In this document: piece by piece, positions 38,355 through 47,092 of the stretch
Position numbering within the stretch: position 1 is the stretch's first letter
Layout of the letters: each line of letters starts with the position of its first letter
Source: Anaeromyxobacter dehalogenans 2CP-1
Lineage (GTDB): Bacteria > Myxococcota > Myxococcia > Myxococcales > Anaeromyxobacteraceae
Length of the DNA: 64,000 nucleotides
Assembly: GCF_000022145.1 (NCBI RefSeq)
Contig: NC_011891.1
Span: forward strand, 2,058,001-2,122,000
Direction of reading: 5' to 3'
Notes under the pieces: model-generated
Databases searched by the model: none
What the model was told of the DNA's origin: nothing
Seen by the model: only the letters and a program-made list of their open reading frames with translations
Made by a program: the position numbers and the translations under genes

Positions 38355-41300
38355 ATGACCCTGAGCAGAAGAAATTGGTTGAAGATTGCAGCCGGGGGCA
38401 CGGCCGGGCTGGCGCTCGCCGACCTGGGCTTCGGCCCGGGTGAGGCGCGGGCCGCCACCGGCGCCCTGAAGCTGAAGGGCACCAAGGAGTTCACCACCGC
38501 CTGCAACTTCTGCTCGTGCGGCTGCGGCATGGTCGCCCACGTCAAGGACGGGCAGCTGGTCAACCTCGAGGGCGATCCGGACCACGCCATCAACTTCGGC
38601 GCGCTCTGCACCAAGGGCGCGGCCATGAAGGCCACGCACGACTCGCCGCAGCGGGTGAAGGTCCCGATGTACCGCGCGCCGGGCTCCGACCGCTGGGAGG
38701 AGCTCTCCTGGGAGCAGGCGTACGAGAAGCTCGCCCGGAAGCTCAAGGAGGTCCGCGACGCGAGCTGGACCGCCACCGAGCAGGACGGCGACACCGAGTA
38801 CCCGGTCAACCGGACCGACGCGATCGCGCTCATGGGCGGCGCCCAGAACACGAACGAGGAGTGCTACCTCTTCAACAAGATGGGCCGTCTCCTCGGGACG
38901 AGCTACGTCGAGCACCAGGCCAGGCTTTGACACAGCCCCACCGTCCCCAGTCTGGGGGCATCGTTCGGCCGTGGCGCGATGACGAATGGTTGGGCTGACC
39001 TGCAGAACGCCAAGGTCTTCCTGATCGAGGGATCCAACGCCGCCGAGAACCACGTGATGGCGATGAAGTGGATCCGCAAGGCGCAGGAGAAGGGCGCCAA
39101 GATCATCCACGTCGATCCGCGCTTCAACCGCACCTCCTCGGTCGCCGACGTGTTCGCGCGCATCCGTCCGGGCTCGGACATCGCGTTCCTGTCGGCCGTC
39201 ATCAACCACGTGCTGCAGAAGCGCCTCTACGACGAGGCGTACGTGAAGCTGCACACGAACGCGCTGCTCGTCTCGAAGGACGAGTTCGGCTTCGACGAGG
39301 GCGTGTTCTCGGGCTACGACCACGAGAAGCACAAGTACGACAACGCCTCGTGGGGCTACGAGCTCGACGCCGCGCGCAAGCCGGTCAAGGCGAAGGACCT
39401 CGACGACCCGCGCTGCGTGTTCTCGAAGCTGAAGCGGCACTTCGCGCGCTACACGCCGGAGGTGGCGGAGCAGATCTCGGGCGTGCCGGCGAAGCAGGTG
39501 GTCGAGATCGCGGAGCTGTACGCGAACAACCGCCCCGGCACGATCCTGTACGCGCTCGGGATGACCCAGCACACGGTGGGCATCCAGAACATCCGCTGCT
39601 ACGGCATCCTGCAGATGCTGCTCGGCAACATCGGCGTGGCGGGCGGCGGCGTGAACGCGCTGCGCGGCGAGCCGAACGTGCAGGGCGCCTGCGACATGTC
39701 CGTGCTGCACGGCTACATGTTCGGCTACCTGAACTACCCCGAGCACGTCCACAGGACGTTCAAGGACTGGACGAAGGCCAACGGCAGCTTCCGCGCGAAG
39801 ATGACCGCGAACGGCCTGAAGGCGTGGTTCGGCGAGAACGCCACCCCCGAGAACGAGTTCGGCTGGGCCTGGCTGCCGAAGAAGAGCGCCAAGAAGGACT
39901 ACTCGCTGTACGGCATCCTCGACGCCGCCTACGCCGGGCAGGTGAAGGTGCTGTGGGCCCTCGGGCAGAACCCGATGGTCACGAACCCGAACCTCTCCTA
40001 CGTGCACGACGCGCTGTCGAAGCTCGACATGCTGGTGGTGCAGGAGCTGTGGGAGACCGAGACCGCCGCGTTCTGGCAGCGCCCGGGCACCGACCCGAAG
40101 GCGATCCAGACCGAGGTGCTGCTGCTGCCGGCCGCGTACTTCATGGAGAAGGAGGGCACCATCACCGGCTCGGGCCGCATGGTGCAGTGGCGCCACGAGG
40201 CGGTGAAGCCGCCCGGGCAGGCCAAGACCGACCTCGAGATCATCGACGCGGTCTACCGCAAGGTCCGCGACCTGTACGCCGGGTCGGCGGATCCCAAGGA
40301 CGCGCCGCTCGCCAAGGCGGCCTGGGACTACCGTGCCGAGAGCCGCGCCGAGGACGTGCTGAAGGAGATCAACGGCCGCGTGCACCGCGACGTGACGCTC
40401 CCCGACGGCAAGGTGCTGAAGGCGGGTGACTTCGTGGGCGGCATCGGCCAGCTGCAGGCCGACGGCTCCACCTCGTCGGGCGTCTGGCTGTACGCGGGCG
40501 TCTTCGCCGGCGGGAAGAACCTGTCGAAGCGTCGCGACAGCTCGGACAAGTCCGGCATCGGCTTCTACAAGGACTTCGCCTGGTCGTGGCCGGGCAACAT
40601 GAAGATCCTCTACAACCGCGCCTCCTGCGACGCGAACGGCAAGCCCTGGCCCGGGACCATCCCGATCATCGCCTGGGACGAGACCGAGAAGAAGTGGAAG
40701 GGCAAGGACACGCCGGACGTGCCGGACGCCACCAAGGGCCCGGACACGCCGGAGGGCCAGCGCGCGTTCCGCATGAACGCCGAGGGCCTGGGGCGGCTCA
40801 TGGCCGCGCCGTACAAGTCCTTCAAGGAGGCGAAGGACGAGCTGCCGATCGACAGCTCCTACGTGCCGAAGGACGGTCCTTTCCCCGAGCACTACGAGCC
40901 GGTCGAGAGCCCGGTCGCGAACGTCATGCACCCGAAGGTGCAGACGAACCCGTGCCTCAAGTACCCGCGGGTCAAGGCCAAGCAGCCCATCGGCGCGTCG
41001 AAGGACTTCCCGTACGTGCTCATGACCTCGTCCATCGCGGAGCACTGGTGCGCCGGGTCCACCACGCGCAACGTGCCGTGGCTGAACGAGCTGTTCCCGG
41101 AGCCGGTGATCGAGCTGCCGGAGAAGCTGGCCGCGAAGCTCGCGATCCGGTCGGGCGACAAGGTGAAGGTGACCTCGGCGCGCGGGAACGTGACGGTGAA
41201 GGCCGTCGTCACCAAGCGCATGCAGGTCATGACGATCGCCGGCCAGGAGGTGCCGGTGGTGTGGATGCCCTACAACTGGGGGTTCAAGGGCCTCAGCACC

Positions 41301-41417
41301 GGTCCGAGCACCAACTACCTGACCATCGACGCGGTGGACCCGGGAGCCGGCACCCAGGAGACGAAGGCGTGCCTCGTCGACGTCGCTCGCGTGGAGGAGG
41401 CCGTCGCCTCGCGGTAG
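38355..41417 (+). CDS. fdnG: Formate dehydrogenase catalytic subunit, selenocysteine- and Mo/W-bis-MGD-containing, Tat-exported
   Basis: One gene of 1021 codons including an in-frame TGA at codon 192, read as selenocysteine. The flanking residues A-R-L-U-H-S-P-T-V and F-G-R-G-A-M-T-N match the active site of E. coli FDH-N (Sec196; 1015 residues). The N-terminus has a twin-arginine signal (S-R-R-N-W-L-K). A [4Fe-4S] site follows: C-N-F-C-S-C-G-C, with a fourth Cys in G-A-L-C-T-K-G. Molybdopterin-binding segments and a C-terminal cap domain complete it. The enzyme oxidises formate to CO2 in the periplasm. The next gene supplies the electron-transfer and membrane parts. Tools that stop at TGA would split this gene into two ORFs. 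Confidence 0.96.
38928..38960 (+). promoter_or_regulatory. Selenocysteine codon and bacterial SECIS-like hairpin
   Basis: TGA at 38928-38930 is followed after 14 bases by CCCC (38945-38948), loop AGTCT (38949-38953) and GGGG (38954-38957). The loop resembles the AGGTCT apical loop of the E. coli fdhF SECIS that binds SelB. Distance and stem are within the bacterial range. SelA, SelB, SelC and SelD must be encoded elsewhere. Confidence 0.85.
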
Positions 41418-41443
41418 GGGCGGCGCGCTGAAAGGACACGACG

Positions 41444-43639
41444 ATGAGCAAGGCCACGTTGATCGACACGACGTACTGCATCGGGTGCCGCTCCTGCCAG
41501 AGCACCTGCAAGCAATGGAACGACCTCCCCGCCGAGCAGACCGTCCTGCTCGGCGGTGACAAGGGGCTCCAGAACCCCAACACGCTGACCTCCAGCACGT
41601 TCGCGGTGGTCACGTTCGACGAGGTGGAGGACGCGAGCGCGCCGGGCGGGCTCCGGTACGTCTCCACCAAGCGCCAGTGCATGCACTGCGAGGAGCCGGC
41701 CTGCGCGGCCGCCTGCCCGGTGACGGCGCTGCACAAGACCGAGTCGGGCGCGGTCGCCTACGACGCCTCGAAGTGCATCGGCTGCCGCTACTGCATGTGG
41801 GCCTGCCCGTTCGGCGTGCCCACCGCGGAGTGGGACTCGCTCGCGCCGAAGATCCAGAAGTGCGACATGTGCGTGGGCCGCCAGACGGCGGCCGTGCCCG
41901 TGGAGCGCAACGGCGTCGCGCTCACCGCCGAGGAGCGCACCCACCTCGCCGCGGCGTACGCGATCCCCGCCTGCGTGAAGCAGTGCCCGGCCGGCGCGCT
42001 GAAGTACGGCGACCGGGACGAGCTGCTGAAGGAGGCGCACGCGCGCATCGCCGCCAGCCCGTCCAAGTACGTGGACCACGTCTACGGCGAGCACGAGGTG
42101 GGCGGGACCAACATGCTGTACCTGTCGCCGGTCCCGTTCGAGAAGCTCGGGTTCCCCATGGACCTCGGCACCGATCCGCTCCCGCGCCGCAGCGCGGTGG
42201 CGCTCGGGGCGGTCCCGCCCGCGGTCATCGGGGTGGGCGCGGCGCTCGGCGGCGTGTACGCGCTGTCGAAGCGCAAGCAGGAGGTGAAGGCGAAGGAGGG
42301 GAAGGCGCACGAGCACCACCCCGAGTTCGCCCCGGTGAAGCAGCCGTTCTGGACCACCGCGAACAAGCTGCTCGCGGCGGTGATGGCCTGGGGCGCGATC
42401 TCCTTCGTGGCCCGGTTCGCCCTCGGCCTGGGCGGCTCCACCAACCTGAGCGACACCTACGCCTGGGGCCTCTGGATCGTCTTCGACCTGGTGTGGATCG
42501 CGGTCGCGGCCGGCGCGTTCGCCACCGCGGGCCTCATCTACGTGCTCCAGCGGAAGGACCTGTACTCCATCGGACGGTCCGCCGTACTGATGGGCCTGCT
42601 GTCCTACTCCTTCGTCACGGTGACGCTGCTCGCCGACCTCGGCCTGCCGTGGCACTTCTGGCGCCTCGGCACCGAGGCCCCGCACCACTCGGCCATGTTC
42701 GAGGTCTCCTGGTGCGTCGGCCTGTACGTGACGGTCCTCGCGTTCGAGTTCATGCCGGTGCCGTTCGAGCGCTGGGGCATGAAGAAGGCGATGGACGCCT
42801 GGAAGCGCTGGTCGCCCTGGTACGTGGTGGGCGCGGTGACGCTGTTCGTCTACCTGATGTCCCGCAACGTGCTGATCGCCGCCGGCGCGGCGGCGGTGTT
42901 CTCGGTCCTGGCGTACGCGTTCCGCACGCGCCCGGGCGAGAAGCCGGTGCCCATCCTGCTCGCCATCGCGGCGGTGACGCTGTCCACCATGCACCAGAGC
43001 TCGCTGGGCTCGCTGTTCCTGCTCATGCCCGACAAGCTCGACCACGCCTGGTGGTCGCCGGTCATGCCGGTCTACTTCTTCCTCTCGTCCGTCGCGGCTG
43101 GTCTGGGCCTGATGGTGCTGGTGGAGCTGTGGATCGCGAAGGCGTTCAAGCGGCAGGTCCGCGTGGCGCAGCTCGCCGCGCTGGGCAAGGTGGCGTTCTG
43201 GGCCCTCGCGGTGTACGAGGCGTTCCGCCTGGGCGACCTGGCCGTCCGCGGCCAGCTCGGGCACGCGTTCACCGGCCCGAAGGCCGGCCTGTTCCTGGTC
43301 GAGGTGCTGCTGGGCGGCCTGCTCCCGCTCGTGCTCCTCGGCGCGGCGAAGCTCCGTGAGCGCCCGGCTGTCCTGGGCCTGGCGTCGGCCCTCGCGACCG
43401 GCGGCATCGTGCTGAACCGCATGAGCGTGGTGGTGTTCGCGATGAACCTGAAGGGCGCCATGCCCCAGGACTCGGCGCAGCCGTACCTGCCGAGCGCGGT
43501 CGAGTGGGGCGTCTCGCTCGGCCTCATCGCGGCGACCATCTTCCTGTTCGGCCTCGCCGTCCGTCACATGCCGGTGCTGCCGAAGGAGGAGCCCGCCCAG
43601 GCGGCGAACGAGCCGAACGCAGAGCAGGCCAGCGCGTAA
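41444..43639 (+). CDS. Fused formate dehydrogenase iron-sulfur subunit and NrfD-type membrane subunit
   Basis: A 731-residue fusion. Residues 1-250 are a FdnH/HybA-like ferredoxin with cysteines for four [4Fe-4S] clusters: C12-I-G-C-R-S-C-Q-S-T-C, C-M-H-C-E-E-P-A-C-A-A-A-C-P, C-I-G-C-R-Y-C-M-W-A-C-P and C-D-M-C ... C-V-K-Q-C. A membrane helix (near 258-280) and a charged linker rich in Lys/Glu follow. From about residue 305 on come about nine helices of the NrfD/HybB type, which passes electrons to quinone without heme. It starts 27 bp after the catalytic gene. No heme-binding FdnI-type gamma subunit is present. Electrons probably flow formate, Fe-S clusters, then menaquinone. Confidence 0.93.
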   Translation: MSKATLIDTTYCIGCRSCQSTCKQWNDLPAEQTVLLGGDKGLQNPNTLTSSTFAVVTFDEVEDASAPGGLRYVSTKRQCMHCEEPACAAACPVTALHKTESGAVAYDASKCIGCRYCMWACPFGVPTAEWDSLAPKIQKCDMCVGRQTAAVPVERNGVALTAEERTHLAAAYAIPACVKQCPAGALKYGDRDELLKEAHARIAASPSKYVDHVYGEHEVGGTNMLYLSPVPFEKLGFPMDLGTDPLPRRSAVALGAVPPAVIGVGAALGGVYALSKRKQEVKAKEGKAHEHHPEFAPVKQPFWTTANKLLAAVMAWGAISFVARFALGLGGSTNLSDTYAWGLWIVFDLVWIAVAAGAFATAGLIYVLQRKDLYSIGRSAVLMGLLSYSFVTVTLLADLGLPWHFWRLGTEAPHHSAMFEVSWCVGLYVTVLAFEFMPVPFERWGMKKAMDAWKRWSPWYVVGAVTLFVYLMSRNVLIAAGAAAVFSVLAYAFRTRPGEKPVPILLAIAAVTLSTMHQSSLGSLFLLMPDKLDHAWWSPVMPVYFFLSSVAAGLGLMVLVELWIAKAFKRQVRVAQLAALGKVAFWALAVYEAFRLGDLAVRGQLGHAFTGPKAGLFLVEVLLGGLLPLVLLGAAKLRERPAVLGLASALATGGIVLNRMSVVVFAMNLKGAMPQDSAQPYLPSAVEWGVSLGLIAATIFLFGLAVRHMPVLPKEEPAQAANEPNAEQASA

Positions 43640-43662
43640 CGCGCCAGCGCGTACGCGACCCC

Positions 43663-43704
43663 GAAGCTCCCGGTGCCGGTTCCCGGTGCCGGGAGCTTCT
43701 CTTT
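43663..43704 (+). terminator. Strong intrinsic terminator-like hairpin between the fusion gene and fdhE
   Basis: GAAGCTCCCGG (43663-43673) pairs with CCGGGAGCTTC (43689-43699) in a perfect 11-bp stem, followed at once by TCTTTT. This is the best Rho-independent terminator in the window. It lies 24 bp after the fusion gene stop and 20 bp before the fdhE start, so it probably reduces fdhE expression relative to the structural genes. Confidence 0.75.
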
Positions 43705-43723
43705 TCGCTACAAGGGAAGGCCC

Positions 43724-44554
43724 ATGGACACGGAACTCCAGGACTGGCTGCGCACCCACCCCTACCTCTCACGGATCGCCGACGTCCAGGGGAGGGTCGA
43801 GGACGCCGCGGCGCGCGCCGAGGCGGCCCCCCCGCCCGCGCCGGAGCAGTGGGAGGCCTACCGCGCCGAGTACGGACGCGGGGTCGCGCTCCTGCGCGCC
43901 GAGCAGGGCCGGCCGGACGTCGCCGCGCACGGCGCCGCCGCGCTCGAGCAGGTGATCGCCGCGCTGGACGCCGCGCCGCTGCCCGACGCCGTCGCGGCCG
44001 GCGTGCGCGAGCTGAAGGAGCGCTTTGCCGGCCGGCCCGCGGATCTGCGCGGCGCCGTCGCCTGGGTGCTCGACGGCGAGCACGCCGAGGCGCCGGCGCA
44101 GCCGGGCCTCCTCCGCTACCTGGGCTGGAGCGCGCTGCGGCGCGTGCTCGCGCCCACCGTGGCCGCGTTCCAGGCCTGGCGCGACGAGGACGGGTGGATG
44201 CACGCGCACTGCCCCACCTGCGCGGCGCGCCCGGTGGTGGCGCAGCTCGTCCCGGCGGCGGCCGGCCGCGAGCGCCGCCTCGCCTGCGGCTGCTGCGGGA
44301 CGCGCTGGAAGTTCCGCCGCATCGGCTGCCCGTACTGCGGCAACGCCACCGCCGAGAAGATCGACGTCTTCGAGGTGGAGGGTGAGGACGGCCTGCGCCT
44401 CGACGTGTGCCAGGGGTGCAACGGGTACCTCAAGACGGTGGCCCGGGAGGGCGCGCCGGACCTGCTGCTCGCCGACTGGACCACGCTCCAGCTCGACGCG
44501 CTCGCCCGCGAGCGCGGCTACAAGCGGCTCGGGACGTCGCTGTACGAGCTGTAG
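43724..44554 (+). CDS. fdhE: Formate dehydrogenase accessory protein FdhE
   Basis: FdhE is a cytoplasmic, rubredoxin-like protein needed to assemble active respiratory formate dehydrogenase. The 276-residue product has a helical N-terminal half and, in its C-terminal half, four C-x-x-C pairs (C-P-T-C, C-G-C-C, C-P-Y-C, C-Q-G-C) that would bind two metal ions. The start is the ATG at 43724 after AAGGGAAGG; an in-frame start at 43673 lies inside the terminator hairpin. It is the last gene of the formate dehydrogenase cluster and converges on the pfp gene. Confidence 0.93.
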   Translation: MDTELQDWLRTHPYLSRIADVQGRVEDAAARAEAAPPPAPEQWEAYRAEYGRGVALLRAEQGRPDVAAHGAAALEQVIAALDAAPLPDAVAAGVRELKERFAGRPADLRGAVAWVLDGEHAEAPAQPGLLRYLGWSALRRVLAPTVAAFQAWRDEDGWMHAHCPTCAARPVVAQLVPAAAGRERRLACGCCGTRWKFRRIGCPYCGNATAEKIDVFEVEGEDGLRLDVCQGCNGYLKTVAREGAPDLLLADWTTLQLDALARERGYKRLGTSLYEL

Positions 44555-44636
44555 GCCGGTCGGACCGCGCCGCGGCGCCGCGCCGGAGGACGGGCGGCCG
44601 CGGCGGCGCGGGCCGGGCGCCGCGCCGGGGGTCGCG

Positions 44637-45821
44637 TCAGATCTTGTTGAGGAACACCGGCAGCCCGCGCTTGTTCGCGTAGATCGGGCGCAGGCGGTCG
44701 GTGTTGTACATGCTCGCCACGTCCACCTTGCGGGGCCCGAGCTTCGGGTCGGGGATGGGGACGAGGTCGTAGCGCCCGTCGACCAGCGCCGACATGAGGC
44801 CGCTCTTGCCCTCCAGCACCGCGTCGAACGCCATGGTGCCGAAGGTGTACGCGATGAGCTTGTCGATGAAGTCGGGATCGCCCGAGCGCAGGTCGTAGGT
44901 CAGGTCGGAGACGATCGTTTCCTCGCCGGTGCGCCGCTTGATCTCGTCGGAGAGCGACTCGCCCACGCTGGCCTTCTTGCGGTGGCCGAACGCGTCGGGG
45001 TCGCCGTACTCCTGCACCGCGTAGCCCTCCCACTGCGCGCCCTCGGAGAGCACGATGAGCGCGTAGCCCGAGGGGTTGTCGCGCTTGTCGGTGACCAGCA
45101 GGTCCACCACGTGCTCGATCTTCGGCTTGTGCTCGGGGATGAGGCAGCGGATCGAGGTGACGTAGGCGGTGTAGAGCGAGGTGAACCCCGCGTCCCGGCC
45201 GAACACCCGGAACACGCCGATGCGCTCGTGCGAGCCGACCGTGGTGCGCTGGCGCTCGATCGCGTCCATGGCGCGGGTGATCGCGGTCGAGAACCCGATG
45301 CAGTACTCGGTGTTCCGGACGTCGTTGTCCATGGTCTTCGGGATCGCGATGACCTTGAACCCGAGGTCGTGGAGCCTGGCCGCGTAGGACAGCGTGTCGT
45401 CGCCGCCGATGGCGAGCAGGTAGTCGAGCCCGAGCGCCTCCAGGTTGGCGAGCACCTGCTTCGAGACGTCGAAGGTGGTGGTGGCCGTCCCGCCCTTGGT
45501 GCTGGTCGAGGTCGGGAACGACGTCCCCTGCAGGTGCGGCGGCAGCTTCTTCATCTTCGCGGGATTCGTCCGCGAGGAGTGGAGGATGGTGCCGCCGGTC
45601 CGGTCGATGGTGCGGGTGTTCTCGCGATCGAGCGGCCAGACGTAGCGCGCCTTGCTGGCGGAGTCGGTGAGGTCGAGGTGGGTGAGCCCCTCCCACCCGC
45701 GCCGGATGCCCACGACCTCGATGTCGTGCTCGGCGCCGCGGTACACGACGCTCTTGATGACGCTGTTCAGGCCGGGGACGTCGCCGCCGCCGGTGAGGAT
45801 GCCGACGCGCTTCTTGGTCAT
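44637..45821 (-). CDS. pfp: Phosphofructokinase, PPi-dependent type by sequence signature
   Basis: The 394-residue enzyme phosphorylates fructose 6-phosphate. The phosphoryl-donor loop reads G-G-D-D-T (139-143) and the catalytic loop P-K-T-M-D-N-D (161-167). An Asp at the second position after G-G and the Lys in P-K-T are the residues that distinguish PPi-dependent from ATP-dependent enzymes (G-G-D-G and P-G-T). The use of pyrophosphate would make the step reversible. The N-terminus has G-G-G-D-V-P-G-L-N. The start is the ATG at 45821, preceded by AGGA. It is divergent from the Cys/Met enzyme gene. Confidence 0.93.
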   Translation of the reverse strand: MTKKRVGILTGGGDVPGLNSVIKSVVYRGAEHDIEVVGIRRGWEGLTHLDLTDSASKARYVWPLDRENTRTIDRTGGTILHSSRTNPAKMKKLPPHLQGTSFPTSTSTKGGTATTTFDVSKQVLANLEALGLDYLLAIGGDDTLSYAARLHDLGFKVIAIPKTMDNDVRNTEYCIGFSTAITRAMDAIERQRTTVGSHERIGVFRVFGRDAGFTSLYTAYVTSIRCLIPEHKPKIEHVVDLLVTDKRDNPSGYALIVLSEGAQWEGYAVQEYGDPDAFGHRKKASVGESLSDEIKRRTGEETIVSDLTYDLRSGDPDFIDKLIAYTFGTMAFDAVLEGKSGLMSALVDGRYDLVPIPDPKLGPRKVDVASMYNTDRLRPIYANKRGLPVFLNKI

Positions 45822-45950
45822 GGCCAGCATCCTAGCCGCGCCCGCGCGCCCGCGCCCGAAACCGGAGCGTGACGCCCGGTGACCGGGCGGGGCCGGGGTC
45901 ACGCGTGCGGCAGCTTGCCGCCGGGGCCGGGCGGGACGAGGATGCGCCGC

Positions 45951-47027
45951 ATGGCCGATCCGCTCCGCCCCGAGACCCTCGCCCTCCACGCCGACGCCGG
46001 CCTCGAGCCGTCCCCCGACGTCGCCCCGCCCATCCACCTCTCCACCACCTTCGACGCGGACAACCCGGAGGGCCTCGTCTACTCGCGCGACGAGCAGCCG
46101 ACGCGCCGCCGCCTGGAGGCGGTGCTCGGCGCGCTGGAGGGGGGCGGCACCGCGGTGGTGTACGCCTCCGGTCTCGCGGCGGTCACGGCGGCCCTGCTCC
46201 ACCTGCAGCCCCGGCGCGTGGCCATCGCCCGCGGCGGGTACCACGGCACGCACGCCGCCATCGACGCGCTGGCGCGGCTCGGGGTGGAGAAGGTCCCGCT
46301 CGACGCGCCGGTGGGCAAGGGCGACCTCGTCTGGCTGGAGACCCCGCGCAATCCGACCTGCGAGGTGCAGGACGTCGCGGCGCACGCGGCGCGCGCCCGC
46401 GCGGCCGGGGCGCTGCTGGTGGTGGACGGGACGTTCGCGACGCCGGCGCTGCAGCAGCCGCTCGCGCTCGGCGCCGACCTGGTGATGCACTCGCTCACCA
46501 AGTTCCTCTCCGGCCACTCCGACGCGCTGGGCGGCGTGCTGGTGGCCCGCGATCCGGCGCTGGGCGCCGCGCTGCGCCGCGGGCGCACGGTCGGCGGCGC
46601 GGTGCTGGGCGCGCTCGAGACCTGGCTCGTCCTGCGCGGCGTGCGCACGCTGGGCGTCCGGGTCCGGGCGCAGTCCGCGACCGCCACGCGCCTGGCCGAG
46701 TTCCTCGCGCCGCGGGTGGCGCGCGTGTGGCACCCCTCGCGCCCGGACTTCCCGGGCCGGGAGCTGGCCGCCCGCCAGATGCGTGGGCCCGGGCCCATGC
46801 TCGCGTTCGAGCTCGGCAGCGAGGCCGAGGCGCGGGCGCTCCCCGGCAAGCTCCGGCTGTTCCGGGACGCGACCTCGCTCGGCGGCGTCGAGTCGCTCGT
46901 CGAGTGGCGACGCAAGGTGGACCCCGAGGCGCCGCCGGCGCTGCTGCGCGTCTCGGCCGGCCTCGAGGATCCCGAGGACCTCGTCGCGGACCTCGAGCAG
47001 GGGCTCCGCGCCGTGGCCGCCGGATAG
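45951..47027 (+). CDS. Cys/Met metabolism PLP-dependent enzyme (cystathionine gamma-synthase/lyase family)
   Basis: A 358-residue PLP enzyme of the trans-sulfuration family. It opens P-E-T-L-A-L-H-A-D, has Y-S-R-D-E-Q-P-T and Y-A-S-G-L-A-A-V, and the PLP-binding lysine in M-H-S-L-T-K-F-L-S-G-H-S-D. Members make or break C-S bonds in cystathionine, homocysteine or methionine; which reaction occurs here cannot be resolved. It is slightly shorter than the usual 380-400 residues. The ATG at 45951 has GGACGAGG at good spacing and is preferred to 45942 and 45879. Confidence 0.9.
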   Translation: MADPLRPETLALHADAGLEPSPDVAPPIHLSTTFDADNPEGLVYSRDEQPTRRRLEAVLGALEGGGTAVVYASGLAAVTAALLHLQPRRVAIARGGYHGTHAAIDALARLGVEKVPLDAPVGKGDLVWLETPRNPTCEVQDVAAHAARARAAGALLVVDGTFATPALQQPLALGADLVMHSLTKFLSGHSDALGGVLVARDPALGAALRRGRTVGGAVLGALETWLVLRGVRTLGVRVRAQSATATRLAEFLAPRVARVWHPSRPDFPGRELAARQMRGPGPMLAFELGSEAEARALPGKLRLFRDATSLGGVESLVEWRRKVDPEAPPALLRVSAGLEDPEDLVADLEQGLRAVAAG

Positions 47028-47092
47028 GGCGCCTGGCCGGCGGTCCCCGGCGGTGCCGGGCCGCGCGTCCGGGGCCATGCTTCAGCGAGGCC

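Noticed and set aside
38928-38930. Nonsense mutation in formate dehydrogenase
   Set aside because: Residues around the TGA match the selenocysteine active site of formate dehydrogenases and a SECIS-like hairpin follows.
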